A DNA stretch of 6,299 bases from Candidatus Margulisiibacteriota bacterium (lineage in GTDB: Bacteria > Margulisbacteria > Termititenacia > Termititenacales > Termititenacaceae), in NCBI GenBank assembly GCA_031279305.1, contig JAITIS010000082.1, forward strand, positions 1 through 6,299, written 5' to 3'. A model generated the notes under the pieces. It was not told the origin of the DNA. It did no database searches and saw only the letters and a program-made list of their open reading frames with translations. Both the position numbers and the translations under genes were made by a program. This document shows, one piece after another, positions 1 through 5,890 of the stretch; position 1 is the first letter of the stretch; the number at the start of each line of letters is the position of its first letter.

Positions 1-481
1 TTTCGACTGGACTAGGGTTTGTTTCTCCTGCGCTGCCTAGAGATATGCCAGTCTTAGCCGGTGAAGTATCTCCCTCCCATAACCCATCAGCGCAACTAGC
101 GCTGCCGACCCTTCTGCCGTCGTGAATTCTGCCCCGGAGCATCTTGCCGCCGTGGACGTGGCCACCGTCTGTGACGCCGTGCGTGTGGCTGGGCAGATTT
201 TCCGCGGATAGAGACACGGGTTTATTATTATTTCCGCCAGTACTGCCGGCAGCGGAACTGCCCATAATAAATTTCTCGCGCAAGTCAGGAGTGTTATTTT
301 CTCCGTCGCAGATATACCAGTCGGGCAGAATAGTGTTATTTATCGATGCCCCGATCACAACATCGTCATCATCCTTGGCCGGCGTTACCGTTCCATCGAT
401 GGCCAATATTGCTCCTGCCGGAAAAAAAGTAAGCCCTAAAATATCGCTGGCCAGTATCTTGCTCTTTTGCGCTACAGTCAT
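1..481 (-). CDS. Phage tail-collar / tail-fibre-like protein, C-terminus cut off by the window edge
   Basis: Reading the minus strand from ATG at 481 gives 160 codons without a stop, running off the left edge. After a short N-terminal segment (about 1-50) comes a tail-collar signature: PDWYICDG (53-60), then TPDLREKFIMGSS (64-76), a GG-rich linker, LPSHTHG (96-102) and DGGHVHG (105-111). The order W-x-x-CDG, PDLRxxFIMG, LPxHxH is typical of phage tail-collar domains and of C-terminal tips of tail fibres and related host-recognition proteins. The two HxH motifs (H99/H101, H108/H110) resemble the metal-binding HxH elements known in trimeric tail-fibre tips. An AAAGGAG ribosome binding site lies 9 bases before the ATG and fixes the start. 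No signal peptide is evident. The gene is divergent from the XRE regulator. It could belong to a prophage, a tail-like particle or a domesticated single gene; the window does not decide. The family assignment is strong, the biological role is inference. Confidence 0.85.
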   Translation of the reverse strand, partial: MTVAQKSKILASDILGLTFFPAGAILAIDGTVTPAKDDDDVVIGASINNTILPDWYICDGENNTPDLREKFIMGSSAAGSTGGNNNKPVSLSAENLPSHTHGVTDGGHVHGGKMLRGRIHDGRRVGSASCADGLWEGDTSPAKTGISLGSAGETNPSPVE

Positions 482-490
482 TTTCAAGCT

Positions 491-497
491 CTCCTTT
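491..497 (-). promoter_or_regulatory. Ribosome binding site of the tail-collar gene
   Basis: AAAGGAG on the minus strand, 9 bases upstream of the ATG at 481. It supports that start rather than an upstream one. Confidence 0.75.
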
Positions 498-587
498 GCG
501 GGCGAGGCATAAATTTCTACCCCTGCTTCCCGGCTAGTCTCTATTTCCTCAAAACTATCCTAAAACACCCAAGCCATACAATATATT

Positions 588-605
588 ATGTTTATGTTTA
601 TGTTC
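588..605 (+). repeat. Short hexamer tandem repeat leading into operator 1
   Basis: ATGTTT occurs at 588-593 and 594-599, followed by ATGTTC at 600-605. The last unit overlaps the left half of operator 1. It may be simple slippage, or extra degenerate half-sites for the same regulator. Confidence 0.5.
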
Positions 606-617
606 GTAATTACGAAC
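602..617. promoter_or_regulatory. Operator 1, perfect 16-bp palindrome
   Basis: GTTCGTAATTACGAAC is its own reverse complement. It lies in the AT-rich region between the divergent tail-collar and XRE genes. A second palindrome with the same GTTCGT and ACGAAC arms stands at 655-670. It is very probably a dimer site for the adjacent XRE regulator; that ligand is inferred from position. Confidence 0.8.
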
Positions 618-638
618 TAGTATACCAAAAGAATAGCC

Positions 639-644
639 TAATAT
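639..644 (+). promoter_or_regulatory. Possible -10 element of the XRE gene, between the two operators
   Basis: TAATAT lies between the two palindromes, about 36 bp before the XRE start codon. No good -35 is seen at the expected spacing (616-621 reads ACTAGT). If real, a repressor on operator 1 or 2 would cover the promoter or the early transcribed region. This is a weak call. Confidence 0.3.
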
Positions 645-654
645 GCAAATATAT

Positions 655-670
655 GTTCGTTATAACGAAC
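655..670. promoter_or_regulatory. Operator 2, perfect 16-bp palindrome
   Basis: GTTCGTTATAACGAAC is perfectly self-complementary. It differs from operator 1 only at positions 7 and 10, a pair of changes that keeps the dyad intact. It ends 9 bp before the XRE ATG at 680. Centre-to-centre distance to operator 1 is 53 bp, close to five helical turns, so both sites face the same side of the DNA. Confidence 0.8.
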
Positions 671-679
671 TTAAAAAAT

Positions 680-898
680 ATGAGCATCCAGCGCAAGGCC
701 ATAGTTTTGTTGGCTAAAAGGATTAAACGGCTGAGAGTGAGACAAGGCATAACCTTGGAAAAATTGGCTTATGAAAATGACCTGAGCAAAGGTAATTTAT
801 CTGACATTGAAAATGCCAAGCGCAGCCCTAGTCTATCCTCTTTATTAAAAATTGCCAGAGGACTGGATTGCCGGGTCAAAGACTTGTTTGATTTTTAG
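680..898 (+). CDS. Small XRE-family helix-turn-helix transcriptional regulator
   Basis: This 72-residue protein is essentially a single lambda-Cro/XRE (HTH_3) domain. After LAKRIKRLRVRQGIT (11-25) come the HTH helices, with the recognition helix around SKGNLSDIE (36-44). The family's NAKRSPSLSSLLKIARGL stretch (45-62) follows, and the protein ends in LFDF. It should bind DNA as a dimer, and the two palindromes just upstream are its obvious targets, implying autoregulation and perhaps control of the divergent tail-collar gene. The open frame extends upstream to 467, but the ATG at 680 is chosen because the protein then starts just before the domain and leaves operator 2 outside the coding region. 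An in-frame ATG at 653 is the alternative. No Shine-Dalgarno sequence is visible before either. In size it resembles controller proteins of restriction-modification systems, but no such genes are present. Its stop overlaps that of convergent dnaE by 4 bp. Confidence 0.88.
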   Translation: MSIQRKAIVLLAKRIKRLRVRQGITLEKLAYENDLSKGNLSDIENAKRSPSLSSLLKIARGLDCRVKDLFDF

Positions 899-3800
899 GC
901 CATCCAGCTGCGGCCGCCGCCGATGAGCGCGTCGACCCGCTGCTTAAATTCCGGGGCGGGCGTGATCCACAGATCGGCGTCGAGACTGATGTCAGCGTTT
1001 AAGGTGTGCAGAACGACTGGCGTGCCGCCGCGGAATAATTTGATGACATTTTTCAGCTCTTCCAGCGTGTTTTTATCCTCGACTGCTTCCAGATCTATAT
1101 AAAAAGCCTGCTTTTGCTCGGCGATGTCCAGCGGCTGTACCTCCGACACGACAATCTGGTGCTCGTCGCGGCTGGCGCCGGTTTTGCCGGAAATAAGCGC
1201 GATAATGTCATTGTTAAAATTTTCCTGACATTTCTCAAAATCCCGCGGAAAACAGACCAGCGGAATATTGCCTTCCAGATCTTCCAGCTCGGCGACGGCC
1301 ATATATTTATTGGTGCGGGTGAGTATTTTGCGGACTTTTTTGAGGATGCCCACTATTTTAACCTCGTTGTCCAGCGGTTTTTCACGGATCTCGGTCGTGG
1401 TTGTTTCGCTCAAATTTTTAAGCTCCCCTAGATGTTTGAGCGGATGATCGGAGACAAAAATGCCCAGCGTTTCTTTTTCCATACGCAGTTTTTCAGCCGG
1501 CAGATACTCCGGCGTTTCCGGCCAGACATCCGCGCCGGTTTTTAACAGATCAAAACTTAAACTGCCGAAAAGCGCTTCTTGGCCGCTGGCCATTTCTTTT
1601 TTCTGGCGCGCCACTTTTTCGACAATGGCGGCGTAGCCTTCAAAAATCGCCCGCCGTTTGCCGAAGCTGTCCAGCGCGCCGGCGTAAATAAGCGCCTCGA
1701 TGGATTTTTTATTCAAAATCTTGGTGTCCAGTCTGGCGCACATATCTGTAAAAGAAACAAACACGCCGCCTGCCGCGCGCGTCTGGACGATGGCTTCTGC
1801 CGCGCTCTCGCCGAAATTTTTGACAGCCTTGAGGCCGAAGCGCACCGCGCCGTTGATCGGCGTGAAATCATTGTCGGATTCATTGACGGACGGCGGCAGC
1901 ACGCTAATGCCGATGCGGCTGCATTCATTGATGTATTCGATCGTCTTATCCTCGTCGCCGCCCACGGAGCTGAGCAGCGCCGCCATAAACTCCAGCGGAT
2001 AGTTGGCCTTGAGCCAGGCGGTGCGGTAGGAGATCACCGCGTAGGCCGCGGCGTGCGACTTGTTGAAGCCGTACTCCGCGAACTGGGCGCAGAGATCGTA
2101 AATATTTTCCGCGGCTTTTTTCTGGAAATTTTTGGCGACCGCGCCCCGCACAAAATCCTCGCGCATTTTCTGCATAATGTCTTTTTTCTTTTTGCCCATC
2201 GCTTTGCGCAGGGTGTCAGCCTGACTCATCGTGAAGCCGCCGATAACCGTGGCAATCTGCATCACCTGCTCCTGATAAACAATCAGGCCATAAGTGTCGC
2301 TCAGATACGGCTCCAGCTCGGCGAAATCGTATTGTATTTTTTCTTTGCCGTGCTTGCGCCGGATAAAAGAATCCACCATTCCAGAGTTTAAGGGGCCGGG
2401 GCGGTACAGCGCCAGCACAGCGATGATGTCCTCAAAACGAGTGGGCTGGATGCGTTTGATCATCGCGCGCATCCCTTTGGACTCGCACTGAAATATGCCG
2501 GAAGTCTCGCCCAGCCGGAAAAGCTCAAAAGTTTTGTGGTCGTCCTGCGGTATTTTTTCTAGATCCGGACGGGCGCCGTGGTTTTTTTGGATAAAATCCA
2601 GACAGTCGTTGATCATCGTCAGGTTGCGCAGGCCCAAGAAATCCATTTTGAGCAGCCCCATTTCCTCAATCTCGGTCATCGTAAACTGGGTTAAGATATT
2701 GCCGTCGGTGTTTAACAAGGGGATGATCTCGATCAGCGGCACTGCGGAGATCACCACGCCGGCCGCGTGCATTCCGGTGTTGCGCGACAAGCCTTCCAGT
2801 TTCATCGCCCGGCTTAAATGTTCGCGGATATGCGGATTGTTTTCATAGGCGGCTTTGAGCTCCGGGTTTTCCGCCAGCGCTTTGGCGAGCGTCATATCCG
2901 GGGCGACCGGGATCATTTTGGCCAGCCGGTCTACTTCCTGCAGGGGTATGTTCATTACCCGCCCCACATCGCGCACCACGCCGCGCGCCGCCATCGTGCC
3001 AAAGGTGACGATCTGGGCGACATTGCCCGCGCCGTATTTTTGGCGCACGTAGTCGATGACCTCGCCGCGCCGGCGGATGCAAAAATCAATGTCAATGTCC
3101 GGCATAGAAATGCGCTCCGGATTTAAGAAGCGCTCAAACAGCAGATTGTATTTAAGCGGGTCTAGCGTGGTGATGTCCAGCGCGTAGGACACGATCGAGC
3201 CGGCCGCCGAGCCGCGGCCGGGACCGACGGCTATGTCATTTTGTTTGGCCCAGCGGATAAAATCCGACACGATGAGAAAATAACCGCAAAAACCGGTTTT
3301 GGCGATGACGCCCAGCTCGTATTCGTAGCGTTCTTTTATGGCCGCGGAGATATTTTCGCCGTAGCGTTTTTTGATGCCTTGTTCGACTAACTCCCGCAGG
3401 CAACTCTCTTCCGTCTGTCCCTTCGGCACAGGAAACTCCGGCACATAATTTCTTTTCTTAAATAATTTGGCCACATCGGCATAGTCGATTTTCTCCGCGA
3501 TCCGCAGGGTGTTTTCCAGATATTCTGGATTGTCAGGGAAAACCGCGCGCATTTCCTCCAGATTTTTGTAATACACCTGATCGGATAGAAATTTTAAGCG
3601 GTTGGTGTCGGACAGCGTTTTATTCTGGGCGACGCACATCAGCGTGTCCTGCACCTGCGCCTCGTCGGAATTGGTGTAATGGCTGTCATTGGTTGCGGCG
3701 ATGGGGATGTTTAATTCCGCGGCGAGGCGGCGCAGCCCTTCCAGCGCTTTTTTCTGCTCCGGCAGGCCGTGATCCTGCACTTCTATATAATAATCCGCGC

Positions 3801-4302
3801 CGAAAAGGTTTTGAAATTTCTGCGCCAGCTCTTTGGCCTCCGGATAGCGGTTTTCTAAGATCAGCTCCGGCACCTGCCCGGCCACGCAGGCCGAGAGGCA
3901 GATAAGGCCGTCGCGGTGTTTTTCTAACAGCTCCCAATCTATGCGCGGCCGGTTGTAAAATCCCTCGATGCTGGCTAACGACACCATCCGGATAAGATTT
4001 TTGTAACCGGTCTGGTTTTTGACCAGCAGGATCAGGTGGTAATTGGCCATATCCTGCTTGCCTTCTTTTTTGTGGCGGCTGCGCGGCGCGCAGTAAACTT
4101 CACAGCCGAGGATCGGATTCACTGCGCCTTTGGTCGCGGCGCACTCTTTGTAAAAAGCATAGACGCCGTGCATCATGCCGTGATCAGTGATAGCCGCCGC
4201 CGGGAAACCGTATTCTCTGGCTTTGTTCACGATGTCTTTGACCTTCGAAGCGCCGTCGAGCAGAGAGTATTCGGTATGGGTATGCAGATGCACAAATGAC
4301 AT
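895..4302 (-). CDS. dnaE: DNA polymerase III alpha subunit (DnaE)
   Basis: At 1135 residues this is a full-length C-family replicative polymerase of the DnaE1 type, acting in the cytoplasm at the replication fork. The N-terminal PHP domain (about 1-275) carries all nine expected metal ligands: H7, H9, D16, H41, E68, H89, C139, D206 and H208. The palm has GPGRGSAAGS (360-369), the catalytic pair in PDIDIDF (D402, D404) and the third aspartate in KMDFLGLR (D554). Helix-hairpin-helix segments follow at about 785-880, then a beta-clamp-binding motif QEALF (908-912) and an OB-fold from about 978. No intein or frameshift is seen. The start is fixed by the conserved MSFVHLHTHTEYS opening and by AAGGA 5 bases before the ATG. 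It follows yraN by 13 bp, so it is probably co-transcribed. No terminator is visible after its stop, where it meets the XRE gene tail to tail. Confidence 0.98.
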   Translation of the reverse strand: MSFVHLHTHTEYSLLDGASKVKDIVNKAREYGFPAAAITDHGMMHGVYAFYKECAATKGAVNPILGCEVYCAPRSRHKKEGKQDMANYHLILLVKNQTGYKNLIRMVSLASIEGFYNRPRIDWELLEKHRDGLICLSACVAGQVPELILENRYPEAKELAQKFQNLFGADYYIEVQDHGLPEQKKALEGLRRLAAELNIPIAATNDSHYTNSDEAQVQDTLMCVAQNKTLSDTNRLKFLSDQVYYKNLEEMRAVFPDNPEYLENTLRIAEKIDYADVAKLFKKRNYVPEFPVPKGQTEESCLRELVEQGIKKRYGENISAAIKERYEYELGVIAKTGFCGYFLIVSDFIRWAKQNDIAVGPGRGSAAGSIVSYALDITTLDPLKYNLLFERFLNPERISMPDIDIDFCIRRRGEVIDYVRQKYGAGNVAQIVTFGTMAARGVVRDVGRVMNIPLQEVDRLAKMIPVAPDMTLAKALAENPELKAAYENNPHIREHLSRAMKLEGLSRNTGMHAAGVVISAVPLIEIIPLLNTDGNILTQFTMTEIEEMGLLKMDFLGLRNLTMINDCLDFIQKNHGARPDLEKIPQDDHKTFELFRLGETSGIFQCESKGMRAMIKRIQPTRFEDIIAVLALYRPGPLNSGMVDSFIRRKHGKEKIQYDFAELEPYLSDTYGLIVYQEQVMQIATVIGGFTMSQADTLRKAMGKKKKDIMQKMREDFVRGAVAKNFQKKAAENIYDLCAQFAEYGFNKSHAAAYAVISYRTAWLKANYPLEFMAALLSSVGGDEDKTIEYINECSRIGISVLPPSVNESDNDFTPINGAVRFGLKAVKNFGESAAEAIVQTRAAGGVFVSFTDMCARLDTKILNKKSIEALIYAGALDSFGKRRAIFEGYAAIVEKVARQKKEMASGQEALFGSLSFDLLKTGADVWPETPEYLPAEKLRMEKETLGIFVSDHPLKHLGELKNLSETTTTEIREKPLDNEVKIVGILKKVRKILTRTNKYMAVAELEDLEGNIPLVCFPRDFEKCQENFNNDIIALISGKTGASRDEHQIVVSEVQPLDIAEQKQAFYIDLEAVEDKNTLEELKNVIKLFRGGTPVVLHTLNADISLDADLWITPAPEFKQRVDALIGGGRSWMA

Positions 4303-4307
4303 AAAAA

Positions 4308-4312
4308 TCCTT
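4308..4312 (-). promoter_or_regulatory. Ribosome binding site of dnaE
   Basis: AAGGA on the minus strand, 5 bases before the dnaE ATG, in the 13-bp gap after the yraN stop. Confidence 0.7.
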
Positions 4313-4315
4313 GTT

Positions 4316-4669
4316 TTAAGCCCGGAAGGCGTCTTTAATTAACACTATTTTCGGAGCGGCTTGTTTTTGACGGGTGATTAACACCGCGTCAAAACGCACA
4401 TAGCTGTCCGTTATCCTGCGCTCCTGCAGATAATGCTCCGCGGCGCGTATAATGCGCCTCTGCTTAGCTGGCGGCACCGCTTCCCGCAGATTGCGCAAGG
4501 AATTTACTTTATAATATTTTACCTCGATAAAAGCAAGGACTTTTTTGTCACGGGCGATAATATCAATCTCGCCGGGCCGGCGGGTATAGTTTTTAGCCAA
4601 TAGCTCATAACCCTGTGAGATAAGATATTCCGCGGCGATTTGTTCTCCGGAAAACCCCAGCGCGCGCAA
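4316..4669 (-). CDS. yraN: YraN/UPF0102 family nuclease-like protein
   Basis: This 117-residue protein has the usual length and pattern of the UPF0102/YraN family: GFSGEQIAAEYL (5-16), then RPGEIDIIA (31-39) and FIEVK (47-51), ending with an RFDAVLI strand and a KDAF tail. E34, D36, E49 and K51 match the D-(E/Q)xK-type core of restriction-endonuclease-like folds, so nuclease-type chemistry is plausible. The family's cellular role is poorly defined. The start is a TTG at 4669-4667. The only in-frame codons upstream before a stop are AAA and ATA, so no ATG or GTG is available further out, and the conserved GxxGE block begins only four residues inside. The TTG sits 2 bp after the ORF6N stop, with only a weak GGGG upstream, so translation probably depends on coupling to ORF6N. 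It precedes dnaE by 13 bp in the same direction. Confidence 0.92.
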   Translation of the reverse strand: MRALGFSGEQIAAEYLISQGYELLAKNYTRRPGEIDIIARDKKVLAFIEVKYYKVNSLRNLREAVPPAKQRRIIRAAEHYLQERRITDSYVRFDAVLITRQKQAAPKIVLIKDAFRA

Positions 4670-4671
4670 TT

Positions 4672-5250
4672 TTATTTACCCCGCTCGCTGTTCGGCGCAA
4701 ATCCCCATTTCTTGTTTTTCTCTTTTTCTTCCTCGTAAGTTAGGCGCTTGTTGATAATCTCGTCGTTTTTTAGAAGCGGGCGGATAGCCTCAAAAACAGT
4801 GTGAAAGCGCGGGTCATATTTTCGCTCCATATCTTCTATTTTCTTTTGCGGATCCTTATGTGCAAACATTAACTCGCGTAGTTTGATAAACACGCGCATA
4901 ATTTGAATATTTGCCTGCATCGCTTGTTCGCTGTGCAAAACGCTGGACAGCATTGCTATTCCGGGTTCGGTGAAAACCAGCGGCAGGCACTGCCGGCCGC
5001 CGCGGGCGCCGGACTTTTTTGAGGTCACAATTTGTGACCTCAAAACTGCAAATTCTTTTTTGCTTAGTTTGAACATAAAGTCCTGCGGAAAGCGAGAGAA
5101 ATTGCGTTTTGCAGCTTGATTGAATGCTTTGGTGGACGCGCGGTACAGCACGGCCAAGTCGCTGTCTAACATTACTTTTTTACCCCGCATTAAAAGTATT
5201 TTATTCTCAATAATCTCCGGCGCTATACTTAGCGCTTTTTTCTTTTTCAT
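4672..5250 (-). CDS. ORF6N domain-containing protein (KilA-N-related DNA-binding family)
   Basis: The 192-residue protein carries an ORF6N domain over roughly residues 11-110: IENKILLMRGKKVMLDSDLA, then FPQDFMFKLSKKEF (54-67), LRSQIVTS (70-77), GGRQCLPLVFTEPGIAMLSSVL and a NIQIMRVFIKLREL helix. The C-terminus has the DPRFHTVFEAI-type stretch common in standalone family members and ends in a charged EEEKEKNKK tail. ORF6N domains are known from phage antirepressor-like proteins and occur as scattered bacterial genes; they are thought to bind DNA, but the function of standalone copies is not established. A good AAGGAG lies 6 bases before the ATG. The gene stands between pyrE and yraN, separated from pyrE by 115 bp that hold a candidate promoter. 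A perfect 29-bp inverted repeat lies within codons 69-78. Mobile origin is inferred from family and context, not from visible insertion ends. Confidence 0.9.
   Translation of the reverse strand: MKKKKALSIAPEIIENKILLMRGKKVMLDSDLAVLYRASTKAFNQAAKRNFSRFPQDFMFKLSKKEFAVLRSQIVTSKKSGARGGRQCLPLVFTEPGIAMLSSVLHSEQAMQANIQIMRVFIKLRELMFAHKDPQKKIEDMERKYDPRFHTVFEAIRPLLKNDEIINKRLTYEEEKEKNKKWGFAPNSERGK
5017..5045. repeat. Perfect 29-bp inverted repeat inside the ORF6N gene
   Basis: The left arm TTTTGAGGTCACAA (5017-5030) and right arm TTGTGACCTCAAAA (5032-5045) are exact reverse complements around one central base at 5031. The repeat covers codons for V69 to K78, the conserved LRSQIVTS part of the protein. 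It could be a binding site for the protein's own dimer, a recombination target, or an RNA hairpin. Confidence 0.9.
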
Positions 5251-5256
5251 AAAACA

Positions 5257-5262
5257 CTCCTT
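5257..5262 (-). promoter_or_regulatory. Ribosome binding site of the ORF6N gene
   Basis: AAGGAG on the minus strand, 6 bases before the ATG at 5250. It is one of the clearest ribosome binding sites in the window. Confidence 0.8.
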
Positions 5263-5277
5263 AATCTATGGTAAAAA

Positions 5278-5354
5278 TTTTATGCCAACTAAAAATATGA
5301 ATAAGCAAGGGAAATGCCAAACAAAACCCGGCATCTTTTAGTTTTATGCCACTA
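5278..5354. repeat. Direct repeat pair in the pyrE-ORF6N gap
   Basis: TTTTATGCCAACTA (5278-5291) and TTTTATGCCACTA (5342-5354) differ by one base insertion and lie 64 bp apart in the same orientation. An extra ATGCC and a GGCAT lie between them. The gap therefore holds four copies of the same 5-mer in both orientations. Its meaning is unclear. Confidence 0.55.
5292..5320 (-). promoter_or_regulatory. Candidate sigma-70 promoter for ORF6N-yraN-dnaE
   Basis: On the minus strand, TTGGCA (5320-5315; 5 of 6 matches to TTGACA) is followed after 17 bp by TATTTT (5297-5292; 4 of 6 matches to TATAAT). Transcription would start around 5285, giving a leader of about 35 bases before the ORF6N ATG. This would give the downstream genes a promoter independent of bL25-pyrE. 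Confidence 0.45.
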
Positions 5355-5365
5355 GAATGTGAAAC

Positions 5366-5890
5366 TTATATGCCCAGATCGGATTTTTTGAATAATGTCC
5401 GCAGCTGAAAACCTGCTTTAGCGATATTCTCCGCGGCGCCTTCCTCGCGGTCGATGACGCCGATGATTTCCACGATGCTCACGCCGTAGTCGCGCAGTCT
5501 CTCCGCCGCGGACAGCGCGGCGCCGGCGGTGGTGAGTATGTCCTCGATGAGCACCACTTTTTCGCCTTTGTTCAGCTCGCCCTCGAAAACTTTGTCCGTG
5601 CCGTAGCCTTTGGCGGCCTTGCGCACCAGCACAAAGGGTTTGTTTACCTCGCAGGCCAGCACGCTAGTGACAGCCACCGCGCCCAGCTCCGGGCCGGCCA
5701 GCCGGTCAAAACTCTCCAGCGGCGGCAGAATTTTAGCCAGCTCAACGGCAAGCGGCTTGAGAATAACCGGCTTCGTGCCAAAAAGATATTTGTCTACGTA
5801 ATATTTGCTGTGCCTGCCGGAGCGCAGGATAAAATCGCCCTCCAGAAAAGCCGCGGCTTTAATTTTTTTGGCGAGTTCTGCTTTGTCCAT
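5366..5890 (-). CDS. pyrE: Orotate phosphoribosyltransferase
   Basis: This enzyme joins orotate to PRPP, giving orotidine 5'-monophosphate in de novo pyrimidine synthesis. The 174 residues form a short but complete type I phosphoribosyltransferase. The hood segment has FILRSGRHSKYYVDKYLF (20-37). GPELGAVAV is at 66-74, the catalytic-loop region VRKAAKGYGTDKVFEG is at 89-104, and the PRPP-binding motif VVLIEDILTTAGAAL is at 112-126 with the acidic pair E116/D117 and T120/T121. The motif reads TTAGA where TTGGS is commoner; related bacterial enzymes vary here, so activity is still expected. A DREEGA segment (148-153) near the end also fits this subfamily. The ATG overlaps the TAA of the upstream bL25 gene by one base (TAATG), pointing to coupled translation. 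No strong terminator follows. Orotate specificity rests on the overall pattern, as related transferases share the PRPP motif. Confidence 0.93.
   Translation of the reverse strand: MDKAELAKKIKAAAFLEGDFILRSGRHSKYYVDKYLFGTKPVILKPLAVELAKILPPLESFDRLAGPELGAVAVTSVLACEVNKPFVLVRKAAKGYGTDKVFEGELNKGEKVVLIEDILTTAGAALSAAERLRDYGVSIVEIIGVIDREEGAAENIAKAGFQLRTLFKKSDLGI

Noticed and set aside
144..512. 122-residue plus-strand open frame
   Set aside because: It is antisense to the tail-collar gene, whose minus-strand reading shows clear family motifs and a ribosome binding site. The plus-strand product resembles nothing.
602..670. SOS (LexA) boxes
   Set aside because: The Gram-positive SOS box has GAAC followed by GTTC. 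Here the half-sites are in the opposite order, and the adjacent XRE gene is a more direct explanation.
467..679. Upstream extension of the XRE reading frame
   Set aside because: The extra 71 residues resemble no domain, run through the AT-rich intergenic region and both operators, and precede the whole HTH domain.
680..898. Controller protein of a restriction-modification system
   Set aside because: Size and paired operators would fit, but no methyltransferase or endonuclease gene is present and the gene runs straight into the dnaE 3' end.
1579..2391. 270-residue plus-strand open frame
   Set aside because: It lies wholly antisense to dnaE, which is intact and conserved over this stretch. 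The product is a shadow of GC-rich codons.
2818..4299. Several further open frames on either strand within dnaE
   Set aside because: All overlap the conserved polymerase and PHP coding region, lack ribosome binding sites and have no recognisable motifs.
5314..5350. ATGCC/GGCAT hairpins as a terminator after pyrE
   Set aside because: The stems have only 5 bp with 11-base loops, and the T stretch after the minus-strand hairpin is interrupted by GGG and a G. This is too weak to call.
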